A stretch of DNA of 64,000 nucleotides. Origin: Tyto alba (taxonomy: Eukaryota > Chordata > Aves > Strigiformes > Tytonidae). A model generated the notes under the pieces. It was not told where the DNA came from and ran no database searches. It saw only the letters and a program-made list of their open reading frames with translations. The translations under genes were made by a program, and so were the position numbers. The first letter of the stretch is position 1; each line of letters starts with the position of its first letter. Below are positions 35,678 to 47,234 of the stretch, one piece after another. The stretch covers positions 25,859,506-25,923,505 of the forward strand of contig NW_024881323.1 in NCBI RefSeq assembly GCF_018691265.1. The letters run 5' to 3'.

Positions 35678-36406
35678 ATCCCCAATTAGTTCTTGATGTA
35701 CCTGTTTGTTTTCCTGCCTAGCAGTGGTGTTGGTTACTCAGAGGCTGTGCTCTCTTTTTACCTACGTGTGCAGCATATAACATTTTTATCTTCACATGGC
35801 TGATAATTGTTTTGTTTTTGTTTTTTGTTCCTGTCTGACTGTGGTTTATGTACCTTATGTCCAAGCCTGGTGAAAGCCAGCACAAATCACTACAGTGCCG
35901 GATGCAACTGGAAGTAACAGGGATTATTTTTTTGTGTTGATGATTGTGTTTTTATAATGTCATTATGGCGTTGTCTTCATGCAGCTATGAGAGTTGGAAT
36001 CAAAGGTGGTTTAGTTAATACCTATTAATCATAGAGAGGCTTGAGGCAAGGCACTTTAGCTTTCAAAGCCCAGGTGTTCTCTCAACTTCTTCCTCTTGGG
36101 CAGAATTAAGTAACGTGGCATAGGGTGATTTGGGGATCTTTGTGATTTCAAAAGGGTTGGGGTTTTTTGTTGTTTTGTTTTGTTTTTTTTTTTTTTTCCT
36201 TTTCTTTTTAGTTTCTTTCTGTAGCATTGTTCTACACAGGTAATATTTTGTTCATGCATTCAGGGTGTGGAATGCAGACACTATAGAAAGCTAAAAAAAA
36301 CCCCAAACATTGCAAAACTATTGCATGCCGTTATTTTGGTACTGTAGCCAAGCAGACCACTGAATGGCTCGAGACAGTGTCTCATTCTTTATTTGTGTGT
36401 TCCCAG
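35678..36406. other. GNPAT intron 1 (3' part)
   Basis: No gene is recognised between provirus B and GNPAT exon 2. A T-rich run lies near 36177-36200. Confidence 0.5.
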
Positions 36407-39400
36407 CAGAAGGAGCTCATGTCAAAGAAAAGAGATGAGTTTGAAGATATCTTGGAGGAAAGGCGATTGTCCAGCAACTTGAGATACAATGAAATGTTAC
36501 ACTCCTGTGATCTACAAGGGACTTTCACCTTGCAAGCCAAATGCTATTAAAAATGCTGTTCTCCAGTCAGAGCAAGTTCAATATGTTATCAAGCAGGTGA
36601 GTCTGGACATTGAGCTGTAAGATGAGGTACTTTGAACACAGCCAAGCTTTGTGTGACAGCAGGGAAAAAAAGATTATTGCTGACCTTGTCAAACATGATA
36701 GCTGAAGTTTAGAAAGATGGTCCAATAAATCAGTAAGTCGAGAGCCATACTCTTTTGGCAGCAAAAACAGATAAACAGATACTGATTTACCATGGAGTTA
36801 CCACTAAAGCTGTTAGATAGCTCATTCATTAAATCATGTTTTGATTTTGCATATATGACACTTCACCATCTAACTTACTTAATGTGCATATGTGTTTGAC
36901 TGTTTTTTTTTTTCCCTCTCCTCCATAGTCCTCACTACAGATCAGGATTGTGAAAGATGGAAGCACTCTCCTTCTTAGTAGACTTTTTGTGCTTTGAAGA
37001 TGTCTTGTAGGAATTTTATAGGCTAATGATGTATTTATGAATCAGTTATAAATGCTACTTTCTCTAAAATGAGCATTAAATTTCACAGAGAATTCTTTGA
37101 GTTAGAAACATTGTCTAAGATGTAACCGTATTTTTGCTTTAAAATGAAGGGCAGCTACTACTTTGTAATGAATAAAATACTTTATAGTCAAACTGGCTCA
37201 TATTTTACATTGTGTTGAAATAAGAGTGTGTGTTAGTTATCAGAGTAACTATTTTCAGTATTCATGAAAAATAATTCCAGGTCAGTAGAACTATATAAGA
37301 TGTCTTGATTAGTCCTGAGTGAGTGGCTACCATAACATTTTTCTCTTTTTTTTTTTTAATGGTCAATGTTACCCATGATATATCAAAACCTGTTACGATG
37401 TGACAAATTAAACCATGTCCTACCAAGTAGTGCTGTTGCCATCATGAATTGCAAAGTAATATGAAATTTAAAAAAATGAATCTTTCAACTTCAGAAACAC
37501 TAAAACATTTACTGAAAATAAGTATTTTACATAGGATTTGACAGAAAGAAATTGGTGTGATGTTTTTTCTGAACTGCTGCTTTTTTTTTTTCTTCTGCCA
37601 TTCCTCCTCTTTCCTCTTCTGTGTTCAGTACAAGGCATGTTAGTCATTTTGTAACAGTTAACTTTTCAATTAAGTATTTCTAGCTTCAATGGATCAAATA
37701 GGAATGATGACCATTGTTTAAATCTGTTTTTTAAGAAACATCTAAAGCGAATGCGCATAGCAACAGGAAAAAGATCATTGAGATGCAAAGTTGGTAGAAA
37801 CAGTGCTTTGCATGCGTTTCAGCTAGCCATTGCCAAAGTAATACATTACAAAGAAATTGAAGCATGATAGGGCTAAGGTTCTTCAGCCAAATCTTAAAAT
37901 CTAATGCAAGTGCACTTCAGAGATTTATTGTGAATATCTCTGCAAACGTAAGTTTCATTTTACTAGTCAAAATTGCAGACGGCCTTCTTCAGATCAATGA
38001 TACAGGAAATGTTATTTGAACTTAAATCTCCTCTGAAGATGTTACAAGGGAAAACATTCAGATAGTGTTTTCGGGCGGGGGGGGGGGGGTGTGTGCGGAT
38101 TGTTGCACACTCTCTCCCCTGCCATTGGCACCTAAGCTCATTCTTGATTTTGAACAGCTCTAGCTTGTCTTTCTCTTGTTGTCTGAAACTGAAGAGATTC
38201 TCTATGATTAGATACATACCTATCACATAAAGTAAAATCTTGCTGACTATTGCAATAGCTCTGCCTTAATTGTTATGGCACATAGAATGGTGTGCATGGG
38301 TGAAGAGAAGGGAAAACCATCTGACTGCTATTTTGTTTTGTTTCTCTATAGTTAGCAAGAGAGATGGGAGAATCACCCGATATTATTCAAGAAGAAGCCA
38401 TGGAAATCTTGGATGAGATGGGCCACAGTATGCAATTAGGAGCTGTCAGATTTTTTGCGTTTACGTTGAGCAAAATATTTAAACAGCTTTTCCAGAGAGT
38501 TTGTGTGAATGAAGAAGGAATGCAGAGAGTGAGTACTGGTGGGGAAAAAAAAAGTTATATTTTCATACCAGTCACTTGGCCAATGACTCTAATCTTCACT
38601 CCAGGTAACAAATATGAAAAATATCTTTTGAAAAAAAAGACTGCACTTCTGTTTATTATTGCATTTCTTAATAAGTGTAGGAGAAAAAATTATACATAAG
38701 TATTTTAGAGGCAAACAGTCAGCAGGACTTTGTACATTTTCCAAATGCTTCCTATGGTGAGGAATACCGTGTGTCAGCAATTCTGTTAGATCAGCCACTG
38801 AGAGTTTTTCTATCTGACACTATACATTTAATAATGCATTTAGCTGAATTGGAGGTGAAAACCTAATGTTATGTGACTGACTGGGTTGGTTGTTCTGCAA
38901 AACATTCATACAGCTAAGAGTGGTGAAACATTGTGCACCTCTGAGGCAGGAGATGCTTTAAGTTTGCCTCAGTTTGCTAGGGAGCTGTTGTCTCCCTGTT
39001 TCACTGTAGAATGCAGCTGTTCTGACGGGTGCAGCACATTCCCTGGAAGACAGCAAAGTCAGCCCTGAGAGCCTTTATTGGGTTTCCCATCCCCATCAAA
39101 AGGGATTTGAGTTAGACTATCATGTAATGGGGTGGCCCTGGCTTTTGAGTCCTGTGATGCTTGTGAACCACAAGTTGCTAGTCTGGAAACAACTGCTGCA
39201 AATTTCCTATGGTTCCATTTTGAAAAAGGTATGGAGTATGTGGTCAGAGAAACCACCCCTGAACAAATCAGCTTCTGTTTGCCTTAAGCCCTGTGAAGTT
39301 CTGTATTTGCAAATTTCAACAGTCAGTCTGTAAATATTGGAACAATATTGTTCTTGCTGTTTGTTTTTGTTTTTTCAGTTGCAACACGCCATTCAGGAGC

Positions 39401-39508
39401 ATCCAGTTGTTCTACTGCCCAGTCACCGAAGCTATGTAGACTTTTTGATGCTGTCTTATTTGCTATATACGTATGACTTGGTGTTGCCTGTCATTGCTGC
39501 AGGAATAG
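36407..39508 (+). pseudogene. GNPAT: GNPAT (dihydroxyacetone-phosphate acyltransferase), 5' fragment with frameshift
   Basis: Three coding exons, probably 2-4: 36407/36410-36596, 38352-38528 and 39379-39508. They encode [71 protein letters not shown]; and [25 protein letters not shown] at 39424-39441 is the HX4D catalytic motif of glycerolipid acyltransferases. GNPAT starts ether-lipid (plasmalogen) synthesis in peroxisomes. In exon 2 two bases are missing after 36487, so the frame meets TAA at 36548-36550, while the conserved protein continues in another frame. Exons 3 and 4 are in phase. The remaining two-thirds of the enzyme is absent; a solo LTR lies about 430 bases after exon 4. Exon 1 was not found. 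The exon 4 donor is GC (AG|GCAAGT). Confidence 0.9.
38077..38089. repeat. Poly-G run (13)
   Basis: A G13 tract inside GNPAT intron 2, followed by GTGTGTG. Such runs are prone to sequencing error. Confidence 0.85.
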
Positions 39509-39941
39509 GCAAGTATGTTCTTTTAACAATGTTTCCAGGATTCAGAGAATCAGCAAGGAGTCAAGGAGCTGCTACTATAAGCAGTTGTGTTTAACTTCTG
39601 TTCCAAATATGTCCTGTTAATACCTCCCGGGGTGAGATGCTTACAGCATCTGAAAGCTTCTCATCGGTGCTGAGTCCAATCAAAGGTGAATTTTTTCATA
39701 GCAAGTTTGCCCACAAGTACCCCATCTGTAGACCCAAGGCTGGGGCAAAGATAGCTGTTGTGAAGAAGATTTCTATATTGCTGTTTTTGGCCTGGGAACA
39801 GGCAAAAATGTGCCCAGAAGCTACTGTGTATGCGGAACCTTTTGTGATACTTCATACTGTTTTAAGTGCAGTCGTAGCCAGATACAAAGTGCCAGCCACC
39901 TCGTGCTTGTTGCTGATGCAACTGATTCCCTTGGATGATTG
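39509..39941. other. GNPAT intron 4 start, with an unexplained open frame
   Basis: A 105-codon plus-strand frame (39637-39954) runs into the solo LTR. It resembles no family I know and has no clear splice context. It could be a fragment of a processed pseudogene or chance. Confidence 0.35.
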
Positions 39942-40308
39942 TGTTATAAATTGAGACCACAATGGATCATAATCCAATTATAATTTTATTAATTATAGCA
40001 AGTAGAATATGAGCAAAGACAGCGCTGGACGGCAGGGGAGTCTGCGCTCCGCCAACTGCCGCACTGATCAGTTCAAACAGTTCCTTTTTATACATTTTTA
40101 CATCCGTGGTTGTCTTTGATCAGTACCCCTTCTGCTTGCACAAGCGGTATCTATCTGGTTTGTGTAAGCAATTGCGGTTATCTTGTCTCACACAAGAGGT
40201 GTCTGGCAGCTGTTTGCATAAGCGGTTTTCTGTCTTTTGCCGCCTAACCTTTACATTGAGCTTAACATACATTTCAATAAACAATACCCTAGTTCATAGT
40301 TTCTTACA
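39942..40308 (-). repeat. Solo LTR of the provirus B family
   Basis: A 367-base LTR with the same ends as the two provirus B LTRs (TGTAAGAAACTATGAAC ... TTTATAACA). It carries only one unit of the U3 repeat and an extra CGGTATCTAT segment near 40144. No primer site or internal sequence adjoins it. Flanks are ...GATGATTG on the left and CTAGGATA on the right, so no target-site duplication is visible. Simple LTR-LTR excision would leave one, unless the two LTRs belonged to different insertions. Confidence 0.92.
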
Positions 40309-43300
40309 CTAGGATATAGGTACCTGGTATTATTTCATGTAAAACTCTAAGCCATCTTGCTTTGGTAAAGTAAGAACTTTACACTGAAAACATACATAAT
40401 TTAACCTATTTATCACTTATTTACTGTTTAGGTGAGCTAGATTTGGTTTGCTGTGTGAACTCTAATGCTAAAGCTTAAAATCTACTCCAGGGCTGCTATT
40501 GGCATGGTATTTTTAGAAATAAAAAACCCTCAGAGAAGAAAGTAAACAATATAGTTTGCACTGGTGAGAGCTATTGCTTCCAACAATATTCTCCTCAGGA
40601 GTTGCCATTTTAGAAAGTTTTTTGTTTTTAAATGTAAGATATGCAGCATAAAAGGTTGTGATTCTACAAAACAAGCACATTAACCTGGTTAATGTGTATA
40701 CAGAGAGTATACAATAAAAAAAAAAAAAAGGTAAAAACATGTCCAAACACATTACAGCAACGCTATTCTTTCGTTCCAGGTAGGAAGGGGATAGCTTAAT
40801 ATGGTTACAGAAAGAATAAAACTGTGCTTACAGCTTCTTAACCACAGACAGTTGACCAAAATGAACATAAGAACAGAGTATACAAAAGAGGCCAGTCTTG
40901 TACATAAAGGGAAAAGGACAGGAAGAAGTACATGAATCCCTATCAATCCCCTAAAATTTTTATTTAAAAGCAACCGAGTTAAGTAACAGTCCCCCAGCTC
41001 CTTTCAACTGTCACTATACTTATGGAAAGAAGTTTTGATCCAACAGCCAACACCATTTCAACCATTTTAAGTGACAGGGGACACCTTTAGCTTTACTTGT
41101 GCTATGTCCCAGCTGGTAAGTACATCCTCAGCTTTCACTTTTGTCTGTGTACCAAGAAACACAGTCTAATGACTGTGGTAAGGGCAGGGACAGCCTACCC
41201 ACTACCTCATCTTTTCACAGCATTCCACAATCTGGGGTTTCAGAACCAAAAGCCTCCCCAACCCTGGCAGAAACACAACACATCCCAGTTAATAATATGC
41301 CCTTTGGACTGGTGGAGAACAACTACATCCACCATCTACTGCAGAGTACTTGCTTTTGGTAATGTTCTGAGTACTAGAAGCCAAAGCAAGTTGAGTAAGG
41401 ATTAAGACAGGTAAGTTTCTTTGGAGTTCTTTGACATTATTGTAAATGCACAGTTAAGCTGCTTCAAAAATACTTACGCTCTTACCATACAAGTGAATAC
41501 TCCTTGGGCGTAATTGTTATCAGTTATGTAACAAATCCAACCCTAAATATAACAGGATACTTGAGAGACTCATAACATAAAGGTCTTTGGACCCAACAGC
41601 CTTTCTAGAACTAAACCTAGGCTTTTCAAGTATAAAGCAAACTTAATTCCTTTCAATTCAGAGATGATCTAAGGCATATAGTTTTCAGGTAAGCATCCAT
41701 TTGAGCCAAAAATGTCAGGACAAAGGGAATAGTTTTAAACACAATTCTAACTCCATGAAAGGTGGCATACCTCTGTGTAGCATTCTTGCTTCACTCTTGT
41801 GCTTTAATTGCCCTCTAAATTACAGTATCAGTTAAGTTTTCTGGTTTAGTTTTTAAACATTCATTTGACAAGAAACACCTAAATAGAAAAGACTCATATA
41901 CAGAAAATAATAAAGCATGTTTAACCTTGGAATTTCAATACTGAATTCTGATCAAATTAATTATTTTGCACTTTCAAGGACACATCCCATTTCTAGTTAT
42001 ACAAGTAACTAAGTAAAAATGTCACTACTGATTTCTATCAGTGCACATGAAATTGCCCCCCCTGAACTGGTTGAATTCAGCTACTTCCAGAAACACGAGC
42101 TTAGTGCTGCAGCTCCTTACCTGACAAAGGAAAAGCCACGGGTCTCTTACCTGATCAGTTGTCATGTCACACTAAAAATGATACACAATACTTGCGGTTC
42201 TGTCCTCCCTCTTGGACCCTCTGCAAGTCTTCTCCTCTTCTGTCTCCAGCTGAGGAATGAGAACAGGTTTCCTAATCTCTTGCCCCATGCCTCCTCCCCA
42301 CAATAAAAAAAGAGGTCAGGAAAGAAAGTCTGAATTGTGTGTTTTAACACAGGAAAAAAAAAAAACTCAGTACCAAGGCCAAAACTTCCCTTGATGAGTT
42401 TCACAGGAAGAACAAACTACTGAAGTAGTACACTTGTTTTTTCCCTTCCATGACATCAGTCTCCTGGGAGCACTGTGGCCAGCATTACACATAGGGCACT
42501 TCCATGAAATTCAAGGGTAGAGCTCCAGCAAGACAGCCTATTAAGTTCCTAATTTTAAAGTCTAATTTTAAAATTCAAGTTCTTAATTGTACTTCATGAA
42601 AGTTTTAAGAGAAAGAAATGAGTATTTTAAATTTCATACATTCAGGATACTTTAGAATCACCCTTTGGGTTCAGTTTGTACCTCACTATGTAGGCTTCAA
42701 CAGAGATAATATTTCCACAGCTGATTGCTCGGTGTGGTAGGAGGTTAGGAGAGCTCCTACTGTGGTAATTCTCCATAAGCCCGTGCCCCTGCCCTAGAAT
42801 TACAACATACGCAAAAATGCACAGTTCTGTTCACATATACAATCTACCTTCATGATGCCAGTGCTACACAAAACATCAGGACCAAGGGGAAAAAAAAAAA
42901 AGTCAACAGCCATTTGACAGACTTAATAAAGTTTAATAAAAGAACTTCAAAAGCTATTTAAGAACTGTGATAAAACAGGATATGTGAACATCAATAAAAA
43001 TTACCTTTTCAGCTTGACATATTAATAAACGTAAGTATGGGTCCTAACCATATGTTGAGAATCAGTCATGTCAACAGCTTGTTAGAATGTGGCAAACTAA
43101 GTAGGAAAAAAATAAACCAACCACCCTTCACTGACAGTGCCAGTGGTTTTATAATTCAGGTCATAAACTATTGTGCAGCAAACAAACATGACAAAGCCTA
43201 CCTCCGTTAAATTTGTTTATATGATAAAAAAATAAAATATTAAACTGCTTGTAGTGCAACATTCTATCAGCATACGTAAGTATACCATGCTTTGTAAATT

Positions 43301-44921
43301 TACTGTTACATTATTTACAGTATATAGCAATGCTTTAAACTAGAGGCGAAAGAACAAAAACAGGTAATGGAAAATGTTTACATACAGGTATGAGTCTTAA
43401 CATTGTCCACCAAATCATCAAGTTCACTTTGCAGGCTTGTGTGTCATGTGGACACTCCTGCCCCACACACACGGGCCACCTTTCTGACAGCAGTGGTTTG
43501 CTCTGTTTGTAGATAGTGGAAAGACATTTTTAAAAACTGCATAGCCTTCAAGCTTTTCCATTTCTTCAAACACCATTTGTAAGGACAGCTGTAAAATACA
43601 CAAGAACTCCATCAATTATCTACATCTGATCAATGTGAAAACTCAATTCCTGAAATCAGATCAGTAATATTCACTCCTGTACGCTGTACCAAAGCCGAAC
43701 TAAATTAATGCCCTTTCCAGCAGTCTCTTATTGAAGGATGATATTTTATAGGATGAAAGTAAGGGAGGAAAGCAGTTCGAGGATTCCTATCCATTATTTA
43801 AAATTCTGAGCTTTAACTGGGAGCTATACAGATACAGAACAATATATGAGAATGCAGACTTGTATGCTGCCTTATTTAACATCCTGTAAAGCTTCTGCTC
43901 AAATTGATAAAAAAATGAATACAGTAAAAGTGATGCAGTAACTATGCCTGCAGTACTTGTTTAATTTGATATCACCGTCCTCATAATAGAGAAATAAGGA
44001 TTAATTATAACAAAATAATTAACTACACAGGGGGAAAGGGCTGTCCCCATGAACCACTTACATACTACAAAGAGTTAAGTAAAATCCATGGAGAGGTGTC
44101 TTAAGGACAACTGTTTGAGAAAGACTAACCACCAAGCTGTTCTTCAGATTAGGTCACGTGACTTATGTCTCTTCCCTTACCACTTTACTAGAGGGAAAGA
44201 TCTGTTCCTCACTTGCTCTGAAGAGTGTCTTTGGAAGACTTTTAGGAGACTGCATCGTTCGATGGGCTGCAACAGCCCTAGAAGAGCTACTTTAGGTCTG
44301 CTTAAACAACAAATACTACTATTCTCTTGTTTACATTTCTGCTCATAGCAGACAGGAATCAGAACAACGTTAAGCTGCTTTTATGTAGGAAAAAAAGTAA
44401 ACAGTTGAAGTTTGAAATCCAGTATTACCTTTAATTTCAAGTCTCAGTCTTTAAACTTGGTATTTTCAGAAAAGACTATATAATAGCTTTGGACAAGATA
44501 TTGCACCATATATTTTGTGAATTCTCAATTCTAGTAATATTTGTCCACAATACAACAGAAGTAATTCACCTTCTCTATAGTGCATTAGATAACTATTAGG
44601 GCTATAATGCATTCCAGGAATACAGAATTCTAAAGTGTTTTCCACAGCGTTACTCTGAGTAAGCAAAGATCTAGAAATAGTTCAGTAAGAGCACTAGTCT
44701 TGCTTTAGTGGGCAGGTGGCAGAAGAAAAATCAAAGTATAAAACAATAATCCATTCTACTGTGCATTATTTCACTAGATTCTATGTTACTTTACAGGCTA
44801 ACTGTGAAAAAGCCAAGCACTTGACACAGCACATTTATGAAATATGGTAATTTACCCAACAACCTGAGATTTTTGTAACCTTACCTTCTGTGTCTAAAGT
44901 ATTTGGGATTTTGTGTTTTGT
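40309..44921. other. Downstream of RAB4A; 3' UTR and flank, no clear gene
   Basis: AT-rich DNA that should hold the RAB4A 3' untranslated region on the minus strand. No GNPAT exon is seen on the plus strand. One exon-like minus-strand frame with an acceptor-like site (TTTTACAG) lies at 43424-43590; it is described as a finding because its identity is unknown. Confidence 0.45.
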
Positions 44922-45326
44922 TTAACACCCACATTGTTGAGCACTTTGTGCTTGTGCTATGTAGTGATCTCAGCTGTCTCAAAGCAACATCTCCATACTG
45001 AATACCTGAACCCATTCCTTCTGGATCCAGTTCTCCTGATGAGAAACAAAATGGTCACAAGAAGATAGATCACATGCAAATTATACATTCCAATCTAACT
45101 GACAACACTAGATAAAAAATGCATAACGATATTCTGCTCTAGTTACAGAGAGATCTATTGCAGTTCTGTTTACTTTTAGGCAATTGCAAACCTGTAACAT
45201 TTCTTCTCTAATTTCAACCATGTGCCCCTAATCATAATTGGAATAATCTCCCTGGGGAAGAGGTGGATTCCCAAACATGGGACTGTTTTGCTGCCCAGTG
45301 AGTAGAATCATTAATTGCTCTGCATC

Positions 45327-45603
45327 CTATTTAATTTCTTGTCCCAATGTTCCCTGCAATTGTTGTACTCCTTGATAGGTGTGATTCCATTCTTCTTTTG
45401 AGCTCACATTTATCCCCTGTATAACTGTAGTAGCCAAATTTAGAGTTGTGTGTGTGCTGCCTATCCCATACTTCCAGTATACCCAATGTGGGCCTGGACC
45501 ATGGCCATTCACTGAACCTTTGACTATACATTAAAGGAAAAATGATTATCAGACTTATCGTGAGAAGCGTAATCTTCCTGGTTGAACTTGGGTAACTTTC
45601 CAT
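45327..45603 (-). pseudogene. env: Provirus C env fragment
   Basis: Two overlapping frames. One has a hydrophobic leader-like stretch (KITLLTISLIIIFPLMYS), as in a retroviral signal peptide. The other has a WSRPTLGILEVW-type stretch and an N-rich section typical of the surface-subunit N-terminus. Only about 90 codons remain before the element ends. The assignment is by position and composition. Confidence 0.55.
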
Positions 45604-45657
45604 GGAGATTTAGGGGCTTTCTTCACTCGGGTATGATGTATCCAGGCCGAGTATTCC

Positions 45658-46250
45658 TTAATCTTGATGGCTGTGAACGTCGTGAGCAGCACCTGGAATG
45701 GCCCTTCCCACGTGGCTCCAAGGTTTTTTCTGTAAGAGACTTAACATATACATAGTCCCCAGGTTGTATATCATGTACGGGTCCATCCAACCTCTACCTC
45801 GAATACCAATTACATGTTTTCTGATCTTATTGAGTTGCTTCCCTAACGCCACCATGTAGGAGCTCATGATTTCATCTCCAATTTGTGTGGATATTCCTTT
45901 TTGTACCCGTATGGTTGTCCATATAAAATTTCAAAGGGGCTCAGCCCTTCCCAATCTGACCCATTTCTAGTTTGGGGGGCGTTTTTGGGATTAGTCCGGA
46001 GGCAGATGTCGCATTGTCGAGTCACCTGCCTTACCGTGGTATACAAATTCCTGGCTACAATCTCTTTTATCAAATGACTATACAAAGCTTCTGCTCCCCA
46101 GTGTCTCTTTCTATGCTCCTCTCGTGTAAAATGCCATAGTAAATGAGAGGGGATAATTAACTTCCCCTGTGGGGTATAAGCCCACCCTTCCTTGTTATAT
46201 GTACCTTCCAGATCTGCAATAAGTTTCTGATCCTCCCTGGTATATTCTGG
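45658..46250 (-). pseudogene. pol: Provirus C pol, integrase (catalytic core deleted)
   Basis: The zinc-module end (CDICLRTNP, near 45990-46015) is followed within about 20 residues by GLSPFEILYGQPYG, which normally lies at the end of the catalytic core. The DDE core is therefore missing. A further frame at 45658-45867 holds the C-terminal domain (KKPWSHVGRAIPGAAHDVHS-like order). The enzyme is dead. Confidence 0.8.
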
Positions 46251-46258
46251 TTTACTTT

Positions 46259-46814
46259 CTAAGGAAATTTGCCTATGGGAATAAGTGCTCCTTCAGTCTT
46301 TATCTCTATTTTGGCAGCCCGTTTTGCCTCCCTATCCGCCAGCTCGTTTCCTTTTTCCAATTCAGAGCTCACCTTTTGGTGTGCTTTAATATGCATAATT
46401 GCCACCTTCTCAGGAAATTGAACAGCTTCCAATAGCTTCAAAATTTCTTCCGCATGTTTAATGTTTTCCCTTGGGAGTTCAATAGTCCCTTTCTTTCCAG
46501 ATTGCTCCATGTGCATGCACAACTCCAAAAGCATACTTGGGAGTCCGTGTATATGTTTATGATCTTACCCTTAGCTAGTTCCAGGGCTCGGTTAAAGCAA
46601 TTATTTCTGCCTTTTGCGACGTATTTGCAGGCAGAGGTCCTGATTCTATTACCTTTTGACTGGTGGTAACGGCATACCCCGCATGTCGATTACCGTTCAG
46701 GACGTAACTGCTTCCATCCGTGAACCAGCTCTCTTCATCCTTCATGGGGCTTTCTTTTAGGTCAGGGCGACTTGAGTATGTCGCCTCAATTGTTTCCAAG
46801 CAGTCATGGTGCAC
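46259..46814 (-). pseudogene. pol: Provirus C pol, RNase H (two frames)
   Basis: 46575-46814 has SWFTDGSSYVLNGNRHAGYA (first Asp) and QKAEIIALT (Glu). 46259-46534 has the end of the domain (AIMHIKAHQKV ... GNELADREA). A frameshift near 46540-46575 separates them. Confidence 0.85.
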
Positions 46815-47234
46815 TGGTTCTCCATGTTACCACTGAGGAAAGAAGCTGGGTTGATAATATTAGTGACTATATCTGTACATCATCTTGTTCTACTAGTGCA
46901 GCTTGGTATCTCAGAAATCTTTGTGGGGAGAGCCAATGCCCTCCCTTGCTTCCAGGACTGCCGACACTGTATGGGACACATAGACACTCATTTTCTGGCC
47001 CAGAGTGAACTTCCGAGCTTCCTGTATGTTCAGTATCAGGGCAGCCACCGCTCGCAGACACCCAGGCCACCCTTTTGCAGTCGCATCTAGTTGTTTAGAG
47101 AGGTAGGCGACAGCTCGTCGATATGGACCTAGGTCTTGTGCCAGTATTCCCAGGGCAATGCCTGCTTCTCATGAGAAAAAACGGTTTACTCACATCTGGA
47201 AGTCCTAGAGCTGGGGCCGACATCAAAACCTTCT

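Noticed and set aside
27294..35682. ATCCC on both sides of provirus B as a target-site duplication
   Set aside because: Not fully rejected, but the base run also occurs at the inner edge of the 3' LTR (polypurine tract side), so a five-base match is weak evidence.
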